From: Prorocentrum cordatum
Taxonomy: Eukaryota > Sar > Dinophyceae > Prorocentrales > Prorocentraceae
Direction: 5' to 3'
NCBI GenBank assembly: GCA_963575745.1
Contig: CAUYUJ010021060.1
Coordinates: 609,634 to 673,633, forward strand
Length of the DNA stretch: 64,000 bases
The notes under the pieces were generated by a model that saw only the letters and a list, made by a program, of their open reading frames with translations, was not told the DNA's origin and ran no database searches. The position numbers were made by a program, and so were the translations under genes. Below, one piece after another: positions 1 through 11,200 of this stretch. The first letter of the stretch is position 1; every line of letters starts with the position of its first letter.

Positions 1-122
1 GCTGCTGTTGCTGGTGATGATGCTGCTATTGATACTGATGGTGATTGTGGTGAGGGTGATGATGATGATAGTGATGATAGTGATGATAGTGATGATAGTG
101 ATGATGATGGTGATGCTGATGG

Positions 123-169
<47 letters not shown>

Positions 170-232
170 CTGATACGATGATGATTCTGGTGGCGGAGGT
201 GACGATTATGCTGCTGCTGACGATGATGATGC

Positions 233-264
<32 letters not shown>

Positions 265-336
265 CTGATGATGCTGATGATGCTGCTGCTGATGATGATG
301 AGGATGAGGAGGAGGAGGAGGAGGAGGAGGAGGAGG
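1..336. repeat. (GAT)n then (GGA)n microsatellite
   Basis: Positions 1-300 are an imperfect GAT/TGA trinucleotide array, and about 306-336 are pure GGA. Long Met-, Asp- or Arg-rich open frames through it are by-products of the repeat. I see no gene here. Confidence 0.95.
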
Positions 337-1074
337 CGAGAAGAATGTGCTAACGGTATGTTCCTCCCCCTGTCACAACGCAAATGCCGTTTGGAATGCC
401 TGGCGATCCCTCTACCTGTCCGTCGCCCGGGGGCCAGGGTGTGCGTCGGTCACCTCTGCCCGCTTTCCAAGTCAGCTGCAAGCACCTCAAATGCAATCAA
501 AGGATGGCATGTGGACATTGATTGTCATTCTACTCCTTTTCCGCCTCCTCCGCCTGGGGTCAGGGAGCTACCTGACTGCAGCGGACTTCTCTCAGTCCGC
601 CCGAAGGCCGTAAGGGACCCACGATACCCAGACAGCGGAGGCCGCAAACTCACGAACGAAAGGCAGGTGGGGCCCTCGGTTTTGTCGGTCCGATGTGTGA
701 GGACGTGGGAACACCAGCCAGATGGAGTTGCTCCTGAGGTGAGGAGAAACGGCTTCCGCTTTGGATCCTCGGGCATCCCTCTGTCACATTCTTGCCTCCG
801 CTCGTTCTCCGAGGCTGGCGCCGCGCTTCGCATTTGTCTGGTGGTTCTCCTCTCCGCAGTGATGTGCCAAGCGCATTGTTGTGAGACTCGCTGGTCGCGT
901 TCCCTCCCTCATTCAGCAGCCGCTCTGGCGCCTGCTCCCGCATACTTTCTGCATCTAGCGCCGGGAGCAGTGTGCGGGCTTGCCGAGGAGTCTCCAGCAG
1001 GGTCAGGGTACAAATCGAGGGCAATGGCACCTGGACTGTTTCGAGGTGTCGGGGAGACCAGGGAAACACTGACG
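337..1074. other. unrecognised flank, no supported gene
   Basis: Moderately GC-rich sequence between two trinucleotide repeats. Short overlapping open frames exist on both strands, but none shows a recognisable family motif, a convincing start or conserved composition. I see nothing assignable here. Confidence 0.5.
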
Positions 1075-1130
1075 GGGAGGAGGAGGAGGAGGAGGAGGAG
1101 GAGGAGGAGGAAAAGGAGGAGGAGAAAGTG
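1075..1130. repeat. (GGA)n microsatellite
   Basis: Near-pure GGA array on the + strand with one AAAA interruption. It lies immediately before a dispersed repeat that also occurs near 56 kb. Confidence 0.9.
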
Positions 1131-1131
1131 T

Positions 1132-1284
1132 TAGATTACAGCGTCCCGACTGTGTGAGCAGGCTGTTAGTCTGCGTGTGCTGGAAATTCAAGCGGTTCAC
1201 TTTTGGCGCCGTTCTCTTGGTCACGTGTTGGCGTTACCGGCGGCATTCAAGTACCATTTGCCTTCTCGTGAAAAGGCTCCTGCC
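1132..1284 (+). repeat. dispersed repeat, left copy
   Basis: About 150 nt that align by eye, with scattered substitutions and small indels, to 55981-56140 in the same orientation. Shared blocks include TAGATTA, GTGAGCAGGCT, AAATTCAA, TTCTCTTGG, CGTGTTGGCGTTAC, GTACCATT, GCCTTCTCGTG and GCTCCTGC. The right copy lies ~400 nt downstream of a decayed Ty1/copia RNase H. An LTR or 3' terminal fragment of that family is therefore plausible, but neither LTR termini nor a target-site duplication is visible. Confidence 0.7.
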
Positions 1285-2710
1285 AGATTTTCATGGTAGC
1301 GGATCCCGTTGTTCGCCCCACGGGTTCCAGAGCAGAGGTGGTGGCGGCGGCGGCTGCAGCTGCCCCAGCGACACCCCGGCACCAATGATCCGGGTTATGA
1401 TGTGTCGTTGTTTGAAATACGGGAAACCTGGTACAACCTAGGCACGGACCGGTTCGCGCAACTATGCAACGTGGAAAACAGCCTTGGAGGAAGTTGGCAA
1501 GTCCAAGTTCACCGCCAACTGAGAATCAAGGACATTTTAACGCCTATTTTGGCGAATTGCGTTCAAGCGCGATGGATCGAGCCAAAGATGGTGTGCCCTT
1601 GGGTATCCCGATTCTTGGATCTTTTACCATATGTCCACAACGGCAGACAGGGCGAAACCTTGGTCAGATGGAGTTCCTGGCGTCGTATGGCGACACGCTC
1701 CACACATCCCCAAGACTTAATTGTACGATCTTGTTGTCCAGACGTTTAAGGATATACGTTGGGAAGCGAATGGTGTTGCCACGTGGGGAGATTTTGAGTT
1801 GCTGAGCGTTCCGAACAGAAAACACATGTCTCATGGCTTCACGGATTCCCGCTGGTTCGGCATCATGGGCCAAGTGCTTAAGCTGTGCGGCGCCTGGTTG
1901 TACCAAAGAGCACAATCTCTTATGCGACCTTTGCGGTGTATGTGCGTGTGTGTGTGTGTGTGAAGTTATGGATACAAAGAGAGTGCCGTGGTGGAATATT
2001 GCTTCGGAGCCTTGTTCGTGGCGCTGTGCTTCAATGTCAAGTGGGGCGTCGGCCTTGTATTGGGCGCCCAGGACGCGAAAACTGCTGTCGGTTTTGTGAA
2101 GCACGTGGATGTGTCACGCACCGTCAGATCCGTAGGCGCTTCGCCACATCAGGTTTCAACAATGGCACGGGAAATGAGCCACAACAGAGTAATACTTGAA
2201 GTCCCAGGCGTGGCATTGGCGGATCCAGTGGCAATCACCAGAACTTTTCGGACTGGTTGCCGCGGTGACCTTCTGATCTTCACAAGGGTGTTTGACGAAG
2301 TGTTGAGATCCACGGAACACGCGTGGGATTGGATGGGTTTCGGGTCCACGCTGCTAGACACAGCAACGCATTGTTTCAATCACGTGGGTCGACAGCATCT
2401 TTTAACTTTGCCGCTCCTTCGATGAATTCAAGATATGTCTGCTGCTTTGACAGCGGCGTTGCGGGATAGGTACGGACGGAGGTGGAAGGCAAGCTCCCTC
2501 GAAGTTGCAGCCGTCAGCGTGGAGAGGACAGGTGCTGACCCTTTACGTTTCTATGCTGGGGACACTGTTTGAATCCAAAATCGCGCCCTCGATGGTCGCA
2601 TTGGGTGGGGATCTTCGATGCGCCCAACCCAAATGAGGCACTTATGAGTTTTGTGTGAGTAATTGCAGGGGCAGCGGCATATCATAAGTACCGGAGGCAT
2701 CTAGGCGCCC
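1285..2710. other. unrecognised flank
   Basis: Mixed sequence with a short (GT)n run near 1945-1962 and many short open frames in all frames. A Cys-rich stretch near 1880-1940 vaguely recalls a zinc finger, but the frame breaks at once and spacing fits no family I know. I see no supportable gene. Confidence 0.5.
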
Positions 2711-3763
2711 GTGAGTTTGATTCTGCATGTGTGGGCGACACGGCTTCGAGCCACTGCGGCATTTGTGTGCTCACTCGTTCAGTGGACCCAGGCGCTACTT
2801 TTAGAAGTGATCCGATGGGAAAGGATGCGTCCTCGCAGGGTTTTTTCGAATGAGCTGTGTTGCCCAGGCAGCGTGTTAACTATCGACAAGCGTACTTTGG
2901 CCAAGCTTGAAGGCTGGTACGAGTTGTGCAAGTTCAAGCCGGTCCACGTCCTCTTGTCGGAGAAGTACTATTTGAACATCTGGAGGGGTCGTGGGTACGG
3001 CGATGCTGCACGTTTGATCCGGCGAGTGCGTGATGCCGCTTGGTGGGGGGCCATGGAGGGCGTCGAATTGCGAAAACGCAAGAAGGACGACGACGCGCTT
3101 TCACGAAAGGAGGGGCCCACAGACGAGCGTAGACAGCATGATGGCGCAAATTTGGGACTTACATTGGCGCAGCTGGTGAGACAGTTGCACCAGCCTGGAA
3201 ACTTGGAAGACATCTTGCAGGGCTTTGTATGTGAAGCGTGCCAGGCTTTGTCTTTGCCACAACCGCCGGCAAGGCACGTCGGTGCCAGGGTCGCTCATAA
3301 AGGGGGCCTACCCAGAACCGACGGCAAGTGCAACTCGGACAACGTGCCAGTTCCAGAGAAAATGGTGCGATATTTGTTATTCGGTCACTCTGCGAAGCCT
3401 CAGATTGAGTTCGTCGTCGACAGCATGGTGCTCGCCGGTTTTGTAAATGAGCTTTTGGCAATTAGCAGTGAAGGGCGCGCGCAGGTAGTCCAACTCATTC
3501 GTAAACCATTGCGTCGCGTGTGCAAGGGGTTTCATTGCAAGGGCTTTGCAATGGACCCTGCCGATTGGCGCGCGCGAGAGCGCAGCGACGGAGCGGGCCG
3601 CCTCGCCGCGCATGCTCTTCAGACGGGCCAGACCGTAGCTGCGCTGCACGCGGCCGTGCTGAGGGCGAGCCTGCGCAGTTATTTTGCCCCGCAGTTCGGA
3701 TGGAGGCTTCGCCCAGGGGCGAGGTGGTGCCGGCGGCTTGCAATTGCTCGGCTGCTCAAATGA
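2711..3763 (+). CDS. hypothetical open frame, 350 aa
   Basis: A 350-codon open frame starting at an ATG, which is long for a chance frame at this GC content. I recognise no family. The N-terminal third is mildly hydrophobic. Residues ~120-160 are Lys/Arg/Asp-rich (RKRKKDDDALSRKEG region). The C-terminal half is Arg/Ala-rich. There are no clear membrane segments, signal peptide or catalytic motif. The minus strand also carries long frames here, so this could be a remnant of an old mobile element or chance. Neighbours give no functional context. Confidence 0.25.
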   Translation: MSLILHVWATRLRATAAFVCSLVQWTQALLLEVIRWERMRPRRVFSNELCCPGSVLTIDKRTLAKLEGWYELCKFKPVHVLLSEKYYLNIWRGRGYGDAARLIRRVRDAAWWGAMEGVELRKRKKDDDALSRKEGPTDERRQHDGANLGLTLAQLVRQLHQPGNLEDILQGFVCEACQALSLPQPPARHVGARVAHKGGLPRTDGKCNSDNVPVPEKMVRYLLFGHSAKPQIEFVVDSMVLAGFVNELLAISSEGRAQVVQLIRKPLRRVCKGFHCKGFAMDPADWRARERSDGAGRLAAHALQTGQTVAALHAAVLRASLRSYFAPQFGWRLRPGARWCRRLAIARLLK

Positions 3764-4611
3764 AGGCAGCGTCGTGGACAGGTGCGTGATTGGGCATTGT
3801 CGCGTCCCAGGCGCCCGATGCGATGGCAACCCGAGCAAGGGCGCGTGCGTCGAAACAACTTTCGGACATGGGGATTTCAGGTGCGCCAGCAACGCGCTCA
3901 AGGCCAGCCGCGAAGGCGTGATGTTCTTCTTTGGACGCAGTGTCGCATATGGCATCGGGACTGTTGGCGACGATGAAGCATGCGTGATGTTGCAGATGGC
4001 CCGAGCAATGAATGTTCTCCAGATCTCGGTTGTCAGCCGCATCCTGTGCTGCGGGGAACACTTCGACATTATGAAAAAGAGATGGCAACATTACAACGTC
4101 GAGCGAACGCCTCGGGGCACGTTGCCAAGATCGCTGGGGTGGTGCAGTTTGCGGGGAACGCTGAGACAGGCGCAGGTGGGGGCGGTCCGGTGAGCGAGCC
4201 CATGCCAGTTCAAAATTTTCGTTATCCGGCGACAAGACCAAGCTCAATTGAGGGATTGAAAAGTTGTTGAATGTGCTCGCCCAAGTGAAGCGCGGTTATC
4301 GGGGGCCCCTCAATACTTCGAGCGACAATTTTCAAACCGCGGATGGGGCGCTACCCGATGACGGAGCTCAAGTTCATGAACGGGAAGTTTACGCTGAATG
4401 AGCGCACCAAGGCGTCGGACATCAATGGGGGGGGGGGGGGGGGGTTGGCGGCCGGGTGTGTGTGTGTGTGTGATTTGGACGAGGGCGGCTATGCCAAGTT
4501 GGGCGAGGACTCTCTTGTATTGGTTAAAACGTTGGGTAGAAGGAGCGGGGCCGTGGGGGGAGCTTGAGGGCCTGCGTCAGGGATATTACGGCATGATGGC
4601 TTATCGAACAT
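3764..4611. other. unrecognised flank with G-run and (GT)n
   Basis: No recognisable gene. A homopolymeric G run near 4427-4444 and a (GT)n run near 4456-4472 are present. Open frames here overlap on both strands without family resemblance. Confidence 0.5.
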
Positions 4612-5919
4612 TTGCAAATGGTGCTCTGCGGGGCCGCTGCTGCACTTTCGCCGGAGATGAATCTGGCCACGAACCCAAAACATTCGAAGAACATGGATCA
4701 TTTCGCTCTAACGCGGGAGCAGTGGAGTCATCATTGGAAACGTCTGGAAACGTCTGGGTCTGCGTGTGCGTTGCCGCCGCCGCTCAGGGTTTCAGCCTTG
4801 AGAACCATTCTGGTCCGCGAAGGTGATTGGTTCGATGGATCGCAGGAAGATTGCTTCAAGACGCCGGAGCCATTGAACATCTGCGCCCATCATGATCTTT
4901 TCTTTCAGCGCGATGATTGGGCAAGGGAGAGATGGCTAGACCCCGATGCGAAGAACGCCGACGCAATGGGCCTTGGTCAGCGTAATGGCGGCGGTGGAAG
5001 TTGGGGAACCAGTGGAGACGACGCAGGCTATCACGACGAAGTAGGTAAGTGGTGGGCATGGTTCGTGGAAGATGCGGCCGAGAACGGCAGCGCGAACGGA
5101 ATTCGTAAAGGAGAGGGCAGGAGCGTCAGCTTCCGTGTGTTACAGGCGCGGAAGGCGCGGACGTTTTGCTATGGACTTGCGCCACCAAAGGGACCGCCGA
5201 AGAAAACGGCGCAGACAGACGGGGAGTGCGAAGGGGTCAATGGGGTTACCGAGGGGTGCAGGCAGGAGGATGCAGAAGAGGACATCGAGGTACTGGGAGT
5301 TACTTGGGGGCTACGTCAGGGGAGGCCACAAAGGAGATCTCCCAGGAGGTTACCACTGGAGCTGTGCCCCAGGCTGGAAAGGAGTGGGCAAGGAGGGGTT
5401 CGATCCAGTCAGCGAGAGGGGGTGTTGCGCATCCGGCAGAAGGATCATGGCAGCCCGCTGCCTCAAGATCGCCAACGAGGCCCCCGCCGGGTCAAGGGGG
5501 GGGCAAGAGGTTCAGTAGCGCCCGCGCAGGTGGCAGCGCAACCTCTGTCTGGGCCGGGACGCTGCAGTGTCGAAATGGCAAAGGCCGCCGACGCAGGTGG
5601 AATTGCCGGCGATCTCAGCGCACCAGAGCCGGTCCAAGGGGGCGCAGGAGTGGGCGCAGTACCTTGGCAGCAAAGGGGATGGACAGGGGAGCAATATTCG
5701 GGCTCGAGTGGAGGTGCATCGCATGAATGCAGGGTGGATTGCATCCATGGTGCAGGGAAAAGCTGGATGCGCATGTGCGCAGAACTGCAGCCAGTTGTGA
5801 TGGAGAGGCCGAACGTAGATGTTAATGAAGCGCCGGCGAGGGGCGTGGAGAGCGGCGTGGGCGTTGCAGTTGTTTGGGCCTCTGAGCGCTGGAATTCATG
5901 CCCCCGTCGAGCCCGGTAA
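4612..5919 (+). CDS. hypothetical open frame, 435 aa
   Basis: The longest non-repetitive open frame in the left flank: 435 codons from an ATG. Residues ~90-155 contain a Trp-rich stretch (e.g. WARERWLD, KWWAWFVED). The C-terminal 200 residues are Arg/Gly/Gln-rich with low-complexity character. No known domain is recognised. Two other + frames over the same stretch are also fairly open, which argues for biased composition and weakens the coding case. It could be a decayed gag-like relic, but nothing in it proves this. Confidence 0.22.
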   Translation: MQMVLCGAAAALSPEMNLATNPKHSKNMDHFALTREQWSHHWKRLETSGSACALPPPLRVSALRTILVREGDWFDGSQEDCFKTPEPLNICAHHDLFFQRDDWARERWLDPDAKNADAMGLGQRNGGGGSWGTSGDDAGYHDEVGKWWAWFVEDAAENGSANGIRKGEGRSVSFRVLQARKARTFCYGLAPPKGPPKKTAQTDGECEGVNGVTEGCRQEDAEEDIEVLGVTWGLRQGRPQRRSPRRLPLELCPRLERSGQGGVRSSQREGVLRIRQKDHGSPLPQDRQRGPRRVKGGARGSVAPAQVAAQPLSGPGRCSVEMAKAADAGGIAGDLSAPEPVQGGAGVGAVPWQQRGWTGEQYSGSSGGASHECRVDCIHGAGKSWMRMCAELQPVVMERPNVDVNEAPARGVESGVGVAVVWASERWNSCPRRAR

Positions 5920-7777
5920 GCGCTGCGGCGCAGCCAATAAGTCAGTTATCAGCAACCGTGGCAATCGGGTGATTATGGAACAAAGGCGATAAGGGACTTG
6001 TGGTGTGCATTCCTATCTAAGTAGCGGATGCGGTGAAACGCACGTTCGTGTCTGCTCGCGAGGTGGTCGCTGCGGGGAATTTCGCAGTGTTGGATCTAGA
6101 CGCGATTGGCTATCCTGCAGTTGACTCGAGCACCAGGCAACTGGGGAAAATACGGCTATCTACAAGAAGACCTCCCATTGCCAGTTCGCCGGGCCCCGGC
6201 GCGAGGTGCGAGTCGAGGTGGGGCGAGGGCGGTGGCAGAAGTCAGCGAGGAGAGATGTGGGGGCTGTCCCAGGCGGAACTGCTCCATTGAGTCCCGCTGC
6301 GCCCGCGAGCCCCAGTCAATGTCCAGTCGCTATGCATTCGGAGGACAACCGAGAGGGCGAGGATGGGGGCAGCGAGTTCAATTATGTAGCAGATGTGCTC
6401 GTTGAAGAGACGGCTGGGCCACCGGGGGGATTTCGCTTGGCCTGAGACCGAGCGTAGTAGAAATTCAGTTGCGCGATGAGGCCCATTTGCCCCGCGGAGG
6501 CCGGCGCCCCCACTGCGTCGGGAGAGAAGCAAGAAGGGGGTCGCGCAGAAATGTGTTAAGAGCGCCAGAGCATGGCGCGCCGGTGATCCCAGTTGGCCGC
6601 GCGCGTCCATGCCTGGGACAGCTGGGCGGCGAGGGGGAGGTCGGGGGAAACCCAGTCATGGCCGCGCGCTGCGGGTGCGCCATGCAAATTTTGAGGTAAG
6701 TTTTCTGCGACATTGGCGCGGGTCCGCATTCAGCCAAGACGTTTTTGCGATGTGATTCATCGCTGGTCGCGAGAGAGTGGTCCTCAAGAGCGATGGGGAG
6801 TCATCCGTTGCGGCGCTCCAAGAGACGGCGAACGCATCGCTCGCCTCCAACGCGCGGGGGTAGAAGTTAGTCCAGGAGGGGGCCTCCGAGCAAATGGTTA
6901 AGTTGAAAGGGCAATCAAAACGGTGATGGGGCCAATTCAGGACGTTGAAGAGCGCTTTGGGGGACAAATATAACAGTGAGTTCAGACAAGAATTCGTCCT
7001 TCTACCTTGGTTGGTGGCTTCGGCGTCTTCCCCCGTCGACGAGTTCGCCGGATCCCGATGACAAAGCGGCCCGTGAAGGGCGCCCTCGGCGGAAATTCAA
7101 CAGCCCCTTGCCCGAGCTTGGAGAGCGGAGCGCGCGCCTGAAGGCGCCGCCTAGAAGAGGAGGCAGCGACCTTAGTCCAACGAGGGGAAGTGGCGCCTCC
7201 CTGGAGGCGCATAAAACAAGTCAAGAGTTAGTCGTCGGCGCTACAGAAGGCGCCACTGAGTCTCGAAAGATAAGGCGCAAGGGGGATGGGGGGGATGGGA
7301 TTTTTAGCGGGGCTGACTGCGTCATAAGGCCGCCCTGGCAACCTGGCCCCAGCGCGCGTGGAACAGGTGTCGGGGCCATAGTGCCACGCCCGATGGCAGT
7401 GCCCAACCGAGGCGCGGCGGCTGTCGCCGGGACGTCAGTGGCTCGGGGGGATTGCCTTTGAGAAGTCGGAGTGCGTGGCGATGGGGCGCGCGCCGGGGCG
7501 TCGCGGGGGCGGGGCGATCGCCGGGCGGTGGGGGTTGGGGGGCGCTGCCCGCCAGCCGCGCGGCGCAGATTGTCGCGAACGCGTCGTCGAGTTGCCGCGA
7601 AGATTAGACGACGCGCGCATCCTGGAGAGGTCAGCAGCTGCGTAGATGAGGGCGGGGCCCGACAGTTCCCGGCAGGACAGTTATTGGGGGGCCCATGGGC
7701 GGGCAACTGGGCGCCCGAAGACGGGCGGGCCATTCGGCGGCGCCGCGAGCCCAGGGCTCGCGCGCGTGCGTCTGGAG

Positions 7778-7779
<2 letters not shown>
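5920..7779. other. unrecognised flank left of the retroelement array
   Basis: GC-rich DNA with short open frames on both strands and no recognisable motifs. From about 7440 to 7779 it becomes very GC-rich and ends in the (GA)n tract where element A terminates. I cannot support a gene here. Confidence 0.5.

Positions 7780-7857
<78 letters not shown>
7780..7857. repeat. (GA)n tract at the 3' end of element A
   Basis: Nearly pure GA dinucleotides on the + strand, (TC)n in element sense, directly abutting the 3' UTR of element A. The equivalent tract follows element B at 25176. It is read as the microsatellite target or 3' tail of the element. Confidence 0.9.
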
Positions 7858-8223
7858 TCGGACAAGTAGGCGGACCAGGGTCCGTCCGCGAGGCGCACTG
7901 CGGTGCGACAACTCGCAAGCACTATTTGCGGCGGTGCAGCCTTAAGATACGAGGGCGGGCTACAAAACCCCCTCCCCCGGCGCAGTGCGACTGACGCTAC
8001 AGACGGCGGACAGACGATGAAGATCTCACCTGACAGACCGCGTGAGGTAAAAGGCCCCAACAAGAAAGGCGACGTGCTGGCACGTGGCTAGGCGGCTTGG
8101 CGGACCGCCAGTTGGGCGCTTGGCCGCTAAGCGGCGCGCAGTGACGGGGCACCCCCCGCCCCCACGCCCTGACACCGTGGACGCGGAGCCACACGTACAC
8201 ACGGGCAGGCAGAAAGGAGGAGA
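7858..8223 (-). other. 3' UTR of element A
   Basis: About 366 nt homologous to 25177-25542 of copy B, lying between the ORF2 stop and (TC)n. It contains conserved inverted repeats: GGACC-AG-GGTCC at 7871-7882, and ACGTG-CTGG-CACGT at 8072-8085. In the latter the stem is conserved in copy B but the loop differs. A structured 3' UTR is what a LINE reverse transcriptase would be expected to recognise. Confidence 0.75.
8072..8085 (-). other. 3' UTR hairpin, copy A
   Basis: ACGTG / CACGT stem with loop CTGG. Copy B (25391-25404) keeps the stem with loop CGGA, which suggests conservation of structure. Confidence 0.55.
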
Positions 8224-11200
8224 TTAGCGCGGGGCACCAGGTGGAGCGCCGCGGAACGATGACAACATAGCTTGGATGTTGAGTGACGGCACGACACCAT
8301 CGGGCGAGGTCGTGAGCAGCTCGGCGAAGGCTCGCCCAGCGCTGTGGAGGCGCTGGAGTAGAGGACCTTGACGAGCTTGGGCAGCGGCGAGGTCCGCGGC
8401 GAGAGCTAAGCACCTCTGCTGAAGGGCAGCCATAGCCTGTGACAGCTCGGTTTCACGGTCGGTGAGAGGTGGCTGCTCAGTGACATCCGCCGAGGATCTC
8501 GAGACAGAGGCGAGGTCCTCGGTACGCCTGTCCAGGTGGGCTAGCGGCGTGCGGGACCCTGAACGCTGACGTCCGTCACCCTTAAAAGGTGACTGGAGGG
8601 GCCGGCGCGACCCCAGGGCTGGAGCCGCTAGGGCCGCGCCCCGAGAGGTCAGGGGAGCCGCTTCCTCTCGCTCAGCAACGGAGGAAGCGTGGGTGGGGCA
8701 CGAGGGCCTGTCTGGTTTAGTACCCTGCGGGGGGGCTGAAGCCGCCCCCGCGGGTCGCTGACGATGGGGAGGCGGAGTGGTATGCGCGGTGGGACCAGTC
8801 GTGATGCCGTGCAAGGCCGCTGAGGTCGGTCGCGTAGAGGGTTGGTGACTCGGTGGGGCGGCATGGTCGGCAGCGTGTGGTGTCGGCGGTGCGTCCTCAA
8901 TGCCACCCAATCCTCGGGGGGCACTCGGGTCGTGGTCGGCGTCTTGGCGGTGACCGATATCGTCGTATGTGGGCGTTAACGCTCTTGGGGGCGGCGTCGC
9001 AGTAGGGTTTGCGAGGTTTCCCGTCGGGGCGGGGTTTTCGTTGGCTGGTCCGTCGTCCAAAGCGTCCGATCCCCCACCGAGGCTGAAAAGGTCATCGTCC
9101 TGCTCATCAGCGTCTTGAAAAGGAACGGCGTTGTCATGTGGGTGGGCTGACGCACTCAATGGCGGAGTCGGGGGCGCCGTGCGGGTGCCCGCCGGGGCAG
9201 GGTTGGCGCTGGCTGACTCGTCGCCCAGGAAGTCCAAACCTCCACCAAAGCCGAACGGGTCGTCCTCCTGTTCGTCGAATAACACCCGTTGGGCCTCGGC
9301 CCAGAGCTCGTCGGGGTTTTGTGGGATGTCTGGTCCAGCCGCGGGTGGAGCCTGGTCAGACAGCAGGGGATTTGGTTCCATTTTGTTTAGTTCTGCAGCA
9401 GTGAACCCAGCCCTGCGGTGTGGGAGAGGAAGTGTACGATGTCTCCGCTCGTAGATGGCAACGGCGACTCCATGGAGCACGGTCGCTTGGCGGTGTCGTG
9501 CTTTGGCAGCTTCAACGATGTCGTCTGGAAGGTTATGAGTACGTGCCGCCGCTGTGGCGAGGGCGTCAGCCTGACGATTGAACTCCTCCGCGATGGGCCC
9601 GATGAGCCCGAGGTCGATGCCCGTGTCGCCCTGGTGGCTAGCGACTTTCTCTACGCGGAACATGTTTGGCTTGGCCATGACACATCGGTGGACCTTTTCC
9701 CAGAACTCCACGTGCGTGCCCTGCGGAGGTGAGTGTCCGTCGATGATCCTTTGGAAGCCGTCGACCACCGCCTGGTTGTCCACGAAGACGTGTACGGGCC
9801 GTTCAGCACATGCCGTGAGGTGGACAATGGCGAGGGTCTCCGCAAGCTGTGCGTTCTGCGTGATGCCGTGAACGCGCGCACTGTAGTTCATGCGGTGGTC
9901 GATGCCGTAGTAGACGCCGTAGCCCGCTCTTGCAAGCAAAGGGATGGCTTGGTTGGTGCATGCACCGTCCGTGGCAGCGTAGACCCATGTCCAACCAGTG
10001 TCGTGGTCAAGGTAAGTGGTGTAGGAGTCCTGGGCTGAAGCCGCAGGATCTCCCTCAGGCGGGGGCCGCGGTATGGGTTGAGGTAGCGGGTCCCTCGCGA
10101 GGTCGGCTTGCAGATCGAGGAGGGCTGGGTCCTCATCGAAGAGCCCGCAATGTCTTGTGTGCGGAGGAAGTCGGGCCCACTGCTCGTCACTGATGAGGGT
10201 GGTGAGAGGGACTCTTTCACGGGCCCAGCACTTGCAGTCACGCACAGTGTGCTCCTGAGTTTCCTCTTCCTCATCACAGTAACGGCAAATAGGGCTGGGA
10301 TCAGCGGACGTATTTGATCGAGAACGTCGCTGTTGGGTGTGGTCCCCGCCCGACAGGTAGTTTAAGAGGAGCGCCAGCTGCCATGCGTTGCATTTGGCAG
10401 CTCCTTTGGTGCGGGCGAGCCACGTGCTGGCGAAAAGGTCGAGGCCCTGTCTGACCGAAGCTAGGTGTCCAAGGTCATGACGCCGTGGCTTGATTTTTCT
10501 CAGAAAGGCTCTGCGTTGCGAGGCGCGCAGCATGTGAAGGAAGGCGTTTTGGGGAAGGTTCAGCCAACTGATCTGACAGCCCCAGTCGTCGTACATGGTG
10601 CCAAATGTGGGCCAAGTCCAACGGAGCTGCTGAAGCGTCTGAACAAGTCGTCCAACAGGTCCTCCGCCAAAAAGGGTCTGGACATGGTGTTGGAGATCCC
10701 TGACGAGGCCGCAGAGAGTGGCGTCGCGGTTGACCTGTCGCCGCAGGCACAGGAAGACTTCACGCTGCATAATGGCGTCAATCTCCAGGGCGTGCCCTGG
10801 GACGCACACGGCCATGAGAGTCCAAAACTCGACCCACCTGTTTCCCTTGGGGCGGATAGCCGCCTTAAGGGCATGGTTGTAGGCAGTTTTGACGGGGCCT
10901 GATGGGGCTTGGATGTCAGTGCCCGTGGTACAGACGCTGGCAGCAAGGGAGCGGGCGTGCCGCGCCTTAATACGCATCGGAGATGGGAGCTTGCCAATAC
11001 GCGGCAGGCGACTAGTCGCCCTGCGAACACGGGCGTCAGCGGTGGCCGTGAGGTTGAGCGCGGCTGGAGCCGGCGCTGCCTCGGCGTTGATGTAACTTCC
11101 GACGAGCTTGAAGGAGTCGACCACGCGTAAGGGCCGTTCCGCCAAGGTGAGCTGGGTAACGGCGGTGTGAAGCTCGTCAGTAAGCGCCCACCCCGCCACT

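Noticed and set aside
178-1134. 318-codon + strand frame with Met and Arg runs
   Set aside because: It is produced by (GAT)n and (GGA)n repeats at both ends with unrelated sequence between; no domain and no consistent composition.
5390-5410. GGTTCGATCC resembling a tRNA B-box
   Set aside because: No matching A-box, acceptor stem or cloverleaf around it.
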